A stretch of DNA of 64,000 bases from Paralvinella palmiformis. Lineage: Eukaryota > Annelida > Polychaeta > Terebellida > Alvinellidae. Under the pieces are notes generated by a model. That model had not been told where the DNA came from and did no database searches. It saw only the letters and a list, made by a program, of their open reading frames with translations. The DNA lies in NCBI GenBank assembly GCA_025642065.1, contig JAODUP010001199.1, positions 48,501 through 112,500 on the forward strand, read 5' to 3'. Positions within the stretch are counted from its first letter, which is position 1. Every line of letters starts with the position of its first letter. The position numbers and the translations under genes are program-made. Below, piece after piece: positions 19,200 to 31,834 of this stretch.

Positions 19200-19700
19200 G
19201 CCGTGTTACAAACGGACCAAACAGGGTTGGGAGGAAATAAGTTGCCTGAATTGCAGTATACAGTGTTTGTTATAAACATGATAATCAATTTGCATAAGAC
19301 CTACCATGTAGTTCAGTCATCTGATCTGGATTACGGTTATTCTGTTTTCGGTCATTATCCGATGATTCGTCAAGGTCGATGTGGAAGCAATGGATGGTGT
19401 GGAACTAATCAATGCCAAACTGATAGAAAGGCATCCGGAGATGGTTCTCATGAAATGTATTGATGAGAATCTGGACCTCAACGGGATCAGAAAGTACTAC
19501 ACCTTGGCGGGGTGGCAAGCACTCCTGTGCACTGTGAAGAACGTCACACAGAAGGGTGTGTGGCGATGTAGGATGTGACTGTGATGTTGAGAATGGTTTG
19601 GGTTTGTCATTGGGATGCGATGCGTGCTGGTTGGTTACCTAAATCCACTTTATTGTGGGATTTATGGTGAATATGTGGAGGTAAATAAAGAATAATAGCA
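19200..19700 (+). pseudogene. Unassigned gene remnant, possible Cys-rich (PHD-like) domain
   Basis: A plus-strand frame (19381-19578) reads ...KYYTLAGWQALLCTVKNV..GVWRCRM then stop. In an adjacent frame a C.....SLGCDACW piece follows, as in PHD-like zinc-binding modules (CRxC...C..C..W). It needs at least one frameshift to be read through. I do not recognise the gene, and it may be part of a mobile element. Confidence 0.3.
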
Positions 19701-19822
19701 CTTATTTAAGGCTTTATGTATGTATTTAATACATCACAAATAATGAAAGTATATTGTATACATAATGTTGAATAGACACAAACTGTTATAAACCTAGTCC
19801 TCGCCGAAATAGCCAGCTGCAG

Positions 19823-19825
<3 letters not shown>

Positions 19826-19865
<40 letters not shown>
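19826..19865. repeat. (AT)n microsatellite
   Basis: A simple (AT)n run. A second one lies at about 20320-20358, just before the SINE head at 20390. Confidence 0.9.
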
Positions 19866-19868
<3 letters not shown>

Positions 19869-20316
19869 GTTGCCAAACTTTCCGCTTGTTTAGTCATGCG
19901 AGACACACCAACATGTTGTCAGTAAGTGTTAATTAACCCGCCTACCCGCGATAATTGTTATATCGTAACCAATTACAATCCTCCTTGACCACCGACACAC
20001 GATGCTTTCCATTGCCTGTGGCTATCTCATAGCCAATCATAATCATTCATTACTAATTATAAACACAAATGTGTGATCCTTCCAATGATCAGATCATGAG
20101 TTAATCTGATGGTCTATTTTTAATCTGGTCATTTATTGTCATGATTGTTGAAAACAAATAAATACACCAACAGCTTATGTGTCATTGTAATTCCAATGGA
20201 TGTTGCGTATTATTTTTGTTACATACAACGGCATGTCTTCATGATCTAAAATTGTGTGACACAGACTACCGCTATGTCACGGACTCGATATTCCGACATT
20301 CGCGTTTATCCGACAT

Positions 20317-20361
<45 letters not shown>

Positions 20362-20389
20362 TACAAGTCCAACAACTCGATTATGCTAG

Positions 20390-20475
20390 GGCGCCTCCGT
20401 TGTCTAACAGTAGCGTGTTGTATCACAGATCACTACCACCCGTGTTCTAATCTCGGCGTGGGCATATCTAGTCTA
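20390..20475 (+). mobile_element. SINE-A head only
   Basis: It reads gcgcctccgttgtctaaca then cacagatcactaccacccg then the B-box-like gttctaatctc. The body is missing after catatct. Confidence 0.75.
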
Positions 20476-20479
20476 GATA

Positions 20480-21330
20480 AATATCTAGTATTTACGACAT
20501 TTCTATCATTAGCAAATTAAGATTTGTGCCAGTAAAAACCTTGTTGTGTTGTATTTACTGAATTATGTTCATACTTCTAATTGAACAATTCTATTTACAT
20601 ATATTTACCTAATTATTAGAGACGATATAATTCATAACCATTCACACATCAAATTGGCCACACATATCCCTTCCGTTTCATCCACCCATGCGCACGTATA
20701 TTTCACATACATATGTAAAAATATCACACATAATTAAATATCGCTACCAACCGAACATATTTAATCATGAATTATTAAAATTTAAAGGTCACCGGAAAGG
20801 GTTTCCTAAATTAGTCAAAATGTCAGTGTTATTTATTACAAACAATTTCAGTCAGAGACGTATATTTTAATTGTTTCCTAGAGATAAAGTCATAGTGGTT
20901 TTAAAACTTACGTTGCTATATTCTCACATGGACAAATATGTCACAGCTTTAATAAAAAAATTGGTGAAAATGTGAAAAACGGGTATATATAAGTGATAAT
21001 AGGGTAATCTTGGGAGCAAACTATTGGACATTCACCAGTTGACGCATTCGTGAATAAGTAAAATTTCACTTATTAGCAACAAATTTAAATTTACTTAGGC
21101 CTACTCAAAGCTTCTTATCGCTGTGTACTGTAGACACTATTAAACTATTAAAATAGTAGATGTTCCAAACCAGGGTGGAACATTTACGTATACGCCACAT
21201 ATGGGAGAGACCCCATTCCACCGAGCTCCCGTTTACTGACAATATTACTTTATTTTAAATGACGTTATATGATAGCATTCAGGCTGAGTGTGTTGACTTA
21301 TCAATTAAGCTTATACCAACACAAACAAAT
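20480..21330. other. AT-rich sequence, nothing recognised
   Basis: No ORF with recognisable content, no tandem repeat and no copy of the SINE families is seen here. Confidence 0.4.
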
Positions 21331-21335
21331 ACACG

Positions 21336-21536
21336 TCAATCCAACTCTTGTTGTAGACAGGGGCCGGGTGTCGGCGGCATAGGTGGCTGCTCTAGATCCA
21401 CGTCTGAGCTTGCTGCAGCTAATTCCTCACCATTAATACTGTCTGTGACCTTTTTTGCGAGTGGTTCAAAGCTGTAAGGCTTGATATCACTAAGAATGTC
21501 AAAACATTCGTCGGAGTATGACATTTTCTCTGTCAC
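21336..21536 (-). CDS. Short unassigned ORF with IKPYSFEPLA motif
   Basis: This 66-codon minus-strand ORF is acidic and proline-rich at its end (PPMPPTPGP). IKPYSFEPLA resembles the N-terminal motif of predicted invertebrate P2X7-C-terminal-like and transposon-associated proteins, from memory only. GC content is higher than around it. It has a stop and no obvious donor, so it may be a retained fragment rather than a gene. Confidence 0.3.
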   Translation of the reverse strand: MTEKMSYSDECFDILSDIKPYSFEPLAKKVTDSINGEELAAASSDVDLEQPPMPPTPGPCLQQELD

Positions 21537-21599
21537 CTGGTCAAGACGCTTGTAAACAAAGCTATGGCACTACGTGATTATTGTCGAAGATAACGTCAC

Positions 21600-22030
21600 A
21601 CGATAATACCTAGCGAGTAAGTGAGTGAGTGAGTAAGTAAGTTAATTTCGAACTATAAACATATTTCAAACAATATACAATTAACAAGTTCATCTGTTCT
21701 ATGTATGTCCAAGACATTCGTCTGCAATCTCAGCATATTTTAATATACCGTACATCAATAATCATAATAAATAGTTACTGAGATCAGTGTTAGCCTAATA
21801 TCCCACCCCTCCCAACATTTAATTCAACAATTAGTTTAATATTACTAATCAATCAACTACATTAAAATAATAACATTTCTAGCTCATGCTAATACCCTAT
21901 TATCTTTACCCATCATCATTGCAACGTCTAGTATAATGTCTATGGATCTCACAGTTCCTGATAAATAATGAACATAGAGGCGATGCCAAATTGTTTTTCT
22001 AGTAACTATACCCGAATATCAATAGTTGAA
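21600..22030. other. AT-rich sequence next to a LINE remnant
   Basis: This may hold the 3' UTR of the LINE at 22030-25560 (minus strand), but I cannot prove it. A short gagtgagt tract lies near 21615. Confidence 0.35.
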
Positions 22031-25000
22031 ATTTGTATAAATTGTTAATGTTTAATATTTTACTCGTGTGAGATAATGGCATTGTGTGTTTATTGTACCT
22101 AGTAGGTGTCGTTTACATGCTGAACCCCAAAGCATTATTCCGTAAGATAGATGAGGGTGTGCATGCTATAATATATGGTCGTTAATAATGAAGTGGATCA
22201 TGTATTTTTTAGACTTTTTAGAATATAATTTCCACTTGAAATTTTACTTTTACATAAATCGATATGTTCTTTCCATTCTAGGTGTTCATCAACTATAATA
22301 CCTAGAAATTTCGTTTTTTAGACCAAAACTATCTCTTCTCCATTGATCAATATTTTATAATATTTGACATTTAGCTCCATATTTTTGTTTTTGAATAACA
22401 TATAGTTCGTTTTATGGGTAAATCAATTGTGTGTATAATGAATAAAAGGGATCCCAGTACCGAACCCTGGACACTCCGTATGTTATTGTATCAATCTGTG
22501 AGCGTCTATTGTTAACCTGTACGTATTGCCTTCGGTTTGTTAGATAGCTTTTGAACCACCATAGGGCTATTCCTCCGACACCAGAGTGTGCCCGTTTTGC
22601 TAATAAGGTCATATGATTTATCGTATCAAAAGCCTTGGATAGGTCCAGAAACACAGCCAGTGTAAGCTGTTTATTTTCCAATGGCGTAATAATATCATGG
22701 TTTAGTTTAGTAATAGCATTATTTGTGCTATGCTTGGGTCGAAATCCATATTTTCCTTTGTAAAAAAACTTCGTTCAAAAGTTTAAAAAAATACAATCTT
22801 TTATGAATAACCTTTTCTAATATTCTATATATATATGTGGCAATAATGACACCGGTCTATAATTATTAAATTCTTCTTTATTTTTGGACTGCAGTAATTA
22901 TAATCCTTAATTGTAATCGATTACATGATATAATTACCTTTTTATATCATACGAGAGGTTTGGTTTGTAAGGCAAAAGTTAACAATAGAACTGATTAATT
23001 TACCAATTGACGGACTGTTGTAATATTTATACACGTGATGATTTGTCAGTTTATTTGTTCTATAAACATGAAAGGAAAATGTGTTGAAACACTGCTTTAC
23101 ATGTTGCCGCTATTATAAGTCATATAAACAGACATTTCAGATTAACTCATATTGTGTTCACACGTTTAAGCCCAAACTAGTCACACAGTCAACAATCGTG
23201 CATGGCTTCTTTCTGACACCGTCGTTTAATTACACCTCCAAACGATCCTAATAGGCCAGTAGTTGAATGACAAGCAGCCAATTAAATTACCGGATGCGGT
23301 AGCGAATATAAACAACACTATAAGTTGGCCCCCGGTCGAGATCAAAGGTCGAAGTACGGAACTGGGAGGTGGTCGAGTTATAGAAGAAAAATACAATCTT
23401 AGAGCACAGCAATAATCTAAGACTGTACAAAAGTGGTCCATTTACAGAGGTGGTCAAGCTACAGAGGGTGTCGAAGCTGGAGGTTTGACTATATTCCAAT
23501 TATCCCATATATTACATAGACCTTACCTGGCTGTAATCACGCCAAATATGATGCATTTTGTTATTAAATATACATTCCCCAAATATTAAAACAATTCCAT
23601 TGATATTGTTTGCACTAATCTAAGTTTACACTAATCTCAGCTATCTCTATAAATACGGCAAATGCATTATTTACTCCTTTGCTCTATGGTGAATATTGAT
23701 CTCAGAAATGTTAAAACTATCTAACAGCGTACAATGATATCAAAGTCTGTTGAACATTTTCATTTCAAGAACATACCGTAAACTGTGTCTGGTTCTTACA
23801 AAGCAACATGTAAACATTGTAGCATGTTTATATCGGTATTATACAATTCACTGAGTGAATACTGATGAAGAATTACATACATGTTTTATAAACATTGTAA
23901 TCATGATTACTTTACAATGTAATCGATTACATTCAAAATGAATGTAATCGTAATCATATAATTATCAAGTAATCGTAATCGATTACCTTGGTCCTGTAAT
24001 CGCCCCAACCCAGATATGGGCACAACCGTAGCTAATTTCAAATTGTTTGGTACTTCTCCTGTCTCTAAAGATTTATTAAGCATTGCTTTTTGGGGGGAAC
24101 GCACACAGATAATTTTATTACGAAATAAAATGGAGTTAATACCATCATGTCCAGTACTCTTTTTACCTTTCATGCTAGTAATGATTTTTAAATCACTTCT
24201 GAACTTGGTGTTAAATAAATAGAGTTTATATTTGCATTGGTAATCATATATTCTGTACAATGCTTTTTGTTATCAGGGATAATCTCAGCTAGGATTGTAT
24301 CTACATTTGTGAAATACTTGCAGAAACCATTCGAAATTCTGATCAGGACAAGTTTGTTTTTGTCCGTTAATCACAAACGTGTCCGTTATTCCCGTTGTAT
24401 CTCTAGTTTTACCTATCAGAGTGTTAATGACTCCCCAACGTTTTTCTTATGTTATTCCTGTATTGTTTATAATATGATTCTTTTGCTATTCTCTTAAACT
24501 TATTTCTATAATCAATATATTTCGTCCACTATGTTACAGTTGTTTTATTATTTAGAGCTTTCTAATGTAATACATGTCTTGTTCTAGCTGATTTCATTAT
24601 GCCAGTTGTCATCCACTCTTCTCCGAAATTTAAAACATATTTCTGGTGCACATTCATCAAGCATGTCAGTTAGTATTTTAATACAACAGGAATAACCTCG
24701 ATTAGAAGACATATTTGACAAACTGTTCCAGTCAAATTCATTCGATTTAGTTTTTATGATTTCGACCTTGTTATCTGTAATTGAGCGACTTTTAATTTTG
24801 AGTGGTTCCTCAGGTTTGCTGGTTATTTATTTCTAACAAATACTGGCAGATGATCTGAAATGTGTGAGTTTATTACACCGGATATAATATTGCATTTAAC
24901 GTATATATTGCCAATGATAGTAGCTGTACTCTTAGTGATTCGTGTTGCTTTTCTTATTGTTGAGAAATAACCTTTGGAGAAAAAAATGCTTCAAATAATT

Positions 25001-25560
25001 CAGTTATGTGTTTGCTTTTGTTAATTTTAGTCAAAGTTTAGGTTTGTGCCCAAATACACATCACATTTCTCGGATTCTAATTGTTCCAAAATATCATCGT
25101 AGCTCTCAATAGATGTACCAGGAATCTATGGTTATTGGATTTTGCTTCAATAAAAATACTCTCAAATTATCCCTCGATATTTAGCCTTAGATCAGTCCTC
25201 AATGAATATTGTATATTAGATTTTATGTATATGCCTACTTCCGTCTCGGTTTGGTTCGATTACGACATGCAAAGTTGCAGCCATCAATGTGAAACATATT
25301 ATCATTGCTTATCGTTAAAAATGTTTCACGTGATAAGATAAAGTTTTTTTTCTCCATTCCTATTCATGCAATCTAACAATATTTTCAGATCATCAAATTT
25401 GCTTCGTAAACTTTGTATGTTGTGATGCAACACTACATTCACCGCTTCCAGGAACCGTGACATCCTTCAAATCATCGACATCATAATATATACATTCTAT
25501 ATTAAAAAGTTCACCACATTGTGCTAGTCTATCTTGGTCGTCATCATCATCAATCACAGC
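22030..25560 (-). pseudogene. CR1/Jockey-like LINE ORF2 with endonuclease and RT, interrupted
   Basis: Read on the minus strand, pieces run in order. Endonuclease: SLRSKFDDLKILLDCMNRN, FESIFIEAKSN and GVINSHISDHLPVFV (about 25450-24830). RT start: KKSTGHDGINSIL, LETGEVPNNLKLATVVPI (about 24180-24015). Then, after an unrelated 1.1 kb, FNNYRPVSLLP, AVFLDLSKAFDTINH, WFKSYLTNRRQYV and KTKFLGIIVDEHLEWK (about 22870-22200). Many stops and frameshifts make it a pseudogene. An upstream frame (about 25566-25390) starts MAEAVIDDDDDQD and may be the ORF2 start. Confidence 0.8.
22890..24012. mobile_element. Insertion with GTAATCGATTAC subterminal motifs inside the LINE
   Basis: The LINE reading stops at VVPI (24015) and resumes at NNYRPVS (22870), so about 1.1 kb is foreign. 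Both ends carry gtaatcgattac (22913-22925 and 23916-23990), and the right end reads ctgggttggggcgattacag on the minus strand. This resembles hAT-like non-autonomous elements. I could not identify a clean 8-bp target duplication and there is no transposase ORF. Confidence 0.55.
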
Positions 25561-25565
25561 TTCAG

Positions 25566-25829
25566 CCATGTTCCTACCAGAAATAAGTTTTTAACTGCCC
25601 TCAGAAAACTACTCATCGGCAATAAATTCGTCTGCTGGCATGTTTTCAACTCCCAAACTCTACCATATGTCTGTTTAGATGTAATGCATTGTATAGTGTA
25701 ACAGTTACGTAAGCCATAAACAATAGTTGAACGACTGTCGATCAATGTGTCAATCTCCACATATGTTTTATGAGCAAATGTTTCCCAAGTAGTTGCTCTA
25801 TCCCTGCATTCATACACAAAACATTTCAT
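25566..25829 (-). pseudogene. Unassigned ORF upstream of the LINE ORF2
   Basis: A 91-codon minus-strand ORF (YECRDRATTW...) ends at 25554, just where the LINE ORF2-like frame starts. By position it may be the tail of the LINE ORF1 or a host remnant. No domain is recognised. Confidence 0.25.
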
Positions 25830-25834
25830 GTATC

Positions 25835-26545
25835 AAGGAAAGCCACTGGCACAATTTGATAGCTCTCATTGTACAAAGGATAGAATGGCCTCGTTGCCAG
25901 AATATATAATATAGATAATTGGAATATTATGCTGCATGTATTTTAAAGAAGCTGTGTTATTACTGAATTTCGTTAGTTTTCATAATAACATACAGGATAT
26001 AAATATAACTCTGGTATGGTAACCATTTCTATCAACATACATAATTGATATTCACACCCAATAACATAATATAGTGTGTCACGAATGCCAAAATTTACAG
26101 TTGTATTTAAAATGTAGAAACTTTATTGTAAATATAACTATTCACTGAAAACACATATTTATAATTATTATCAGTTACTTAGCTTGATATTCCTATATGT
26201 AATTGGAATTGTCTAAAATCAAATAACTTCATATATGTACTTATTAATTAGTACAATTTTGCCCTATTGCTATCTAGACCAAGTTACCGTGTTATCACTT
26301 ACCATACATATATGTATAGAATATATTCTTATTAACATTAATCTTAATAAGTGCATAAGTAATCTGTAATGAAGTGCTAATATACGGAAAATAGTGTACA
26401 TTTGCAATTCGTGACAGATTATATAATGGATGCAGTGTTCATAACAAAGACAAGTGTTTTGTTTTGCACTATAATGAAAGTGTTGCTTACATACTGTGAA
26501 TTTAGAATTTTCCTACACGTTATTCCACCAAATCGGAAAGGACTT
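25835..26545. other. AT-rich sequence, nothing recognised
   Basis: There is no ORF with a recognisable domain and no repeat copy. Confidence 0.4.
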
Positions 26546-26547
26546 TC

Positions 26548-26925
26548 TCACAGACATTTTACTGCGTTTTCCATTCGGCGCTTTCCAATGTATTTGAAGT
26601 CGGCTGTACAATGACGGGCTACAATAAGTATGATGCTGTCTATTGTGTTGTCATTATTATATTCCAACATGTGTAACCCTACACCATGATCTCCATCCGA
26701 ATCAAAGTTCTTCTTGCACTTATCTCCTTCACCAAAGCGATAGGCGTACATGAGAGAGGGATAGTTCGCGCCATGCTTAGTACATCACTGGCATCTTAAA
26801 TACTGCGGATACGTGCAGCATGTCTATGAAACTCGCTATCCGATAGCGTGTCACCTTTCTGCAACTTCAGTGCTGGGTTCTTCGTGGTAGGCGGTGGAAT
26901 CACTGGAGGGAGGAATTTAGTTAGT
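26548..26925 (-). pseudogene. Broken Impact/UPF0029-like domain ORF
   Basis: On the minus strand, PPPTTKNPALKLQKGDTLSD leads through a stop to DVLSMARTIPL. After a frameshift comes YAYRFGEGD..NFDSDGDHGVGLHMLE and SIILIVARHCTADFKYIGKRR. Impact-type domains share Y.R then a DGE.GAG..LL element, then a V.R..GG..LG..R element; here DGDHGVGLHML and the I..VAR......IGKRR part fit loosely. One stop and one frameshift show it is not functional as it stands. The call rests on pattern memory. Confidence 0.35.
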
Positions 26926-26939
26926 AATTTCCCCTTTAC

Positions 26940-28120
26940 AAAAAGCTTATCATCTACAAGTTTGGCCTAGTTATCCGGAAATCTTCATAGGATCATAATA
27001 TTAACATAAAATAAAGAGAAAAACAGTGATCAAATAAATAAACATGTAAAAACACCATGTCAATATATCTAATCTATATAATATTTGTACCTTGCCCAAA
27101 TACACCAACATAACTTGTATCACCCTAAACGCCTAGAAAAGGGTGAGATGTCCACATACAAATAACTACTCCATGTAACATTTGTTTATTTTTAATTAAC
27201 AATGCCTAGGCTAAGCACATTCTTCCATATTAGAAAATACAACACCTTGTATGGAAACATAAATTAAAAAAATTCAGGTTCAACGAGTGTGTAATACCCC
27301 GGTATTTCAATAAATACAAATATTATTTCGACATAAATAGTAAAATACATTTGATATAGACATACTTATATACAAAAAATCAAATATACAGATATATACA
27401 TGGAAGTTAACTATCTTCCTTTGATTAACATACTGGTATTCCAACAGAATATGAATTATAACATACTGTATTCATATACCTAAGTGGAAACAGCCTGATT
27501 ATTTCAACAAATGTTGAATATCGTGATTTAATCAAACCTATTACAGCTATCAACCTATGTGCAGTATTAGAGCTTGAGGTACATAATGCTCTGGAGTACT
27601 TGATGATGTATATAACAACCTGATTGCTGCCAAAGCCCAGTGCATATGCAAGAGGGAGTCTTATTGGGTTTGGTATCAGGGTTGGTGGCTTTTTTAATGC
27701 AGACGTTATTAACACCATTAATTAACGTCATGTAAAAACAGATTCTTTACAATATTTTACACAGAATTTAAAACAATTTCCCTTTCTATAAAAACTGGAT
27801 TATAATGGTAAAAATATTAATTATATCAGATTTAATATATATTAAGTGTATATGATTATGGTAATATAGTACCAAAAAAATCAAAGTTAAGCATTTTGTT
27901 CCTTTCTATAAGTGTATGTTTACGAGATCCATACAATTGAAGATATGATTATGTGAATGTGATGACCTAATGATGTACCCTATGACTGCTGATACAATTA
28001 TTTACAGGTTTTTACATTTTTAACAGTTAGTAACAGCTTTCTACAATGTGAAATAAAAACCCAACCCTGTTTGGTATCCACCAATGGATGACGATAACTT
28101 TATAATACTGCAGAATGAAG
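26940..28120. other. AT-rich intergenic sequence
   Basis: A 97-codon minus-strand ORF (27425-27718) has no recognisable domain. No exon or repeat can be supported here. Confidence 0.4.
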
Positions 28121-28124
28121 TACT

Positions 28125-28535
28125 TCTCAGACATGGTTCCCACACCCAAGGAGGTATTTTTTCCAGTACTTTTCCAGAACAAAATAACAATTTTCCATGA
28201 CAAAGTATAGAAGATTTAAAGGTCATAAATCAAGATATGATTGATCATTGACATTTTTATGATACAGCCTCCAGCACACCCCTTCTAGCTGTCTGATCCA
28301 CCCATCTTTATTTTAATTTTAACTAAGATGAGATATCAAGACTATGTACTGGTAATTTTTCTTCTAAAATCATATTACTTCTTCACAGGCTTTTTTCTAA
28401 GTGGAATTTTTCATAGGCAATATTTTTTCCAAGAACATTTCCTGATTTTGTCAAATTCAAGGACATTTCCGGGACTTGGAAAATTAATTTGTTGTTTTCC
28501 AGGATGTGTGGGAACTCTGTCAGAACTGTTACCAA
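28125..28535. repeat. Imperfect fold-back repeat, possible MITE
   Basis: The left arm (ttcccacacccaaggaggta...ttttccagaac, from about 28137) pairs imperfectly with the inverted right arm ending tccaggatgtgtgggaactc (about 28515). Both arms are rich in tttcca/tggaaa words. It has no ORF and sits downstream of ANKRD39. Confidence 0.5.
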
Positions 28536-28617
28536 CAATTGATTGTTAGATGGTGCTCTGTATCACCTGGTAAGGTCCCTATTAGTATTACTACTAGACA
28601 TTACAAAAACAAGCAGA

Positions 28618-28623
28618 TTTATT
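28618..28623 (-). terminator. Candidate polyadenylation signal for ANKRD39
   Basis: AATAAA on the minus strand lies about 670 bp past the ANKRD39 stop. Other AT-rich candidates exist nearer 28305, so the true 3' end is not fixed. Confidence 0.3.
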
Positions 28624-29291
28624 ATTTACTATAAACATGAAGACATGGAACCACAAATTAACATAACAAATACAGAAACAAGGACTACATGATGATGATA
28701 ATGATGATGATGAATTTAAAATTTGAATAATTTTACACGCACACACACAAATGCTAATACAGTTTTTGCATAATGGCTCAAATTTCCTTTCATTACTCAA
28801 TGGTGATTAATCTGCCTAAGTCCCTCCCCCCCCCCAAAAAAAAAGCATTCATAAGACCAACGATAGTTTTACTTATTGATAGATGTAACATCCTACAGAC
28901 AAGAACTACAATGAAATTCAATCCCAGAACTTGAAAGTCAACACCATAATCAAAAACAACTGAAAGTATGTTGTGATCAGGCCATCAGGGTACCTCACTG
29001 TACACAAATCTGGTACACTTCCTAACATGTCCACAGTGTTCAACTGTCACTTAGTACAGATTACAAACATGGTGATATACTACACATTGTGTAGTACACA
29101 ACATGCCTGTAATATTCAGATGTATCTCAGAACACAACCGAAATATTCGGATGTACCTCACAACATACCAACAACAATCAAGGATACCTCACAAAATATC
29201 AACAAAATTTAGGTATAATTCACGATATCATCAACAGGGATAAGAACTAGTCATGCATAAAACATACTAAAAATGAACACACATGTACTTA

Positions 29292-31789
29292 TTACTCCAG
29301 TATATGTACAAGCTCAGACTGGCCATCTGGTATACAGTCAACGGGTTTTCTGTTCCTTATGTCTGTAACAGTCAACAAAGATCTATCCTTATCCACTAAC
29401 AACTTACAGACCTGTGTCTTTGACCTTTCAGCTGCCTAAAAGCAATAAGAATGGATCATGTTACTTAAGGCTCCTCCCCCTAAATTACCTAAAGTTCCAT
29501 TTATCAATTTCAAACACACCAAATAACTGGAACCAGTATTAGAGTAGACCTTTTGTGGTAGTGTTCCCAATTTTTATACGGCATGTTTCTATGTTTTACC
29601 AAGAACACTTTGAAAAGAAAAATTTCTACCCAAAAGTGAAATATGGGTAAATTCAATTCTAGAATTGATTGACAATTCCAATTCTGGAATTGGAACTGCT
29701 TATTTAAAAAATTGGAATTGATAAATTTGGAATTGAAGTTTGCCACAAATAATTTTATCCACAAATTAATTTACCATTTAATTTTTTAATTCAAAAATAC
29801 TTCTTCCATGACAATCCTACTTGGAATATAAACTACTCTGAGTAGGCATTCCAAGTAGGTACTCCAAGTATCTACTCAGAGTACCTACTCCAATCAGTGA
29901 TTGGAATAGGTAAAAATGGAATTGATAGATTTGGAATTGATAAATTTGATGTGGAATTGGAATTGACCAAATGGAATTAATTGGAATGGACCCAATGTTT
30001 GCTAGAGGGTAGTCATCCTTAACAGGAATATTAACAATGGCAAGGCAGATTTTTACTCACCTTGTGCAAAGCTGTCTTGCCATCACTGTCTCTAAGAGTG
30101 ATATTTCCCCCCCTCTGAAGGAACAGCTGAACAATTTCTGTGTGACCTTGATAGGCTGCTCTGTGCATTGGAGTAGCTCCCCCTGATCTTGTCTGTGCAT
30201 TGACATTAGCACCATGATCAAGCAATATCTCACAGGTCATTCTTTGTCCACTTCTAGCAGCATAGTGCTGAATAAAATAAAATCCTATTTAAATAATGGC
30301 CTATGTCTATGTACGTACGCACATGCATACACACTAAAGTGGTAGTATTTGTAGTATATGACCAACACTTAATGTATCACATTGTCAAATATATTCCAAA
30401 AACATTTTTTTTATTATCATATTATATCTGTTAGGTGACATATTAAAATTTGTGCAGCTAATTTACATCACTATTACTTTATACAACCATATGAGCCATC
30501 TATGTAACAATGACTTCGTTTGTCAATTCTCATTTTGACTACGGTACACAAATATATCGCATCGTAGGCCATGGAATATTTACCAACAGTTTGAAATCTG
30601 TATAATATGCTATTCTAGCATTAAACTTATAAGAAATAAGGTAGTTTTTATAAGGTTCTTAATATAAGATGTATATATTAAATACAATATGACATCCTAT
30701 TATATAAAAAAATGCCGATGCAACATCTAAAGACTTGTATATTTCCTTAGCAAGTGGCCCACAATACTCTAGTAAATTAAAAATACCAAATGCACTTTTG
30801 GATCTTGTTGACTCATTGCAGTGTCCCAAACATTTGTGGGATTCAGATTATTTCTCAGAACTCCATGCCATACAAATCATATTGGAATTAGGAAAACATT
30901 AAACTTGTCCCAAATGTGTGTGCCTGTAAAAGTAACTAAAAATTTAGTTATATTATAATTGGGATATCTTAGTGTTAATGTGATAAATAGTGTTTTGATT
31001 TCATGGCCACTTTTGTCTTCAAAGTAGGCTAAATGGGCCGAGTGACCTTGAGTGAGTTGCACAGAATTGTTTAACATCAGCACTCATCACATGTAGACCA
31101 AATGCCCAAAAGGGAGTCTGCTTGGGGAAACAAATCCCACAAACACCGGTGTGAGCTAGATTCAAACCTTCAACCTAGAGGTTTGCAGTGCAGTACTCTA
31201 ACCAATGTGCCATCAGAACACCCCTGCTGGAACTGAAAGATGAAACACCCCTCAGACACAGACAGGCCGAGATTTGACACAAAGTGCTACAGATCTCTGA
31301 AAAACTGTGCTGACAATTAGGTAATGGAGATACCCCTGATGATTAGCGTTTCAATGCAACCCAGTTACTTATGTGATGCTTACCATTTTATACTTCTGTA
31401 ATGAGTTCACAATTTTTTTCAAATCCCTATTTCCACCAAATAAATCCCAGAAATGTGAAATTATCACCAAGAAGTAAATAATAGATCAGACACAATATTC
31501 AAAGCCTTATCATTTGATGACAAAGAGATCCTGATTGACAGTTACAGTCAGTATCACATTTTTCTATTATAACATATTATGATACCTCATCAATCTCCAG
31601 AATAATAATTAAAGTTCCTTAAATAGCTCAAAACAAATAAATAAAGATATTTAATACTCAACTGTGTGTGTGTGTATGTTTTCATTATGAGAAAACTTGA
31701 TTCTTTACCGGGTTTCTTTTAATACTATTTTATAGCACTCTGTTCTTGGTTAAGTAACTTTCCATTATATCATTAATAAATTACACTTG

Positions 31790-31834
<45 letters not shown>

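Noticed and set aside
26402..26614. Plus-strand ORF overlapping the Impact-like remnant
   Set aside because: It is a shadow frame; the recognisable motifs are on the minus strand.
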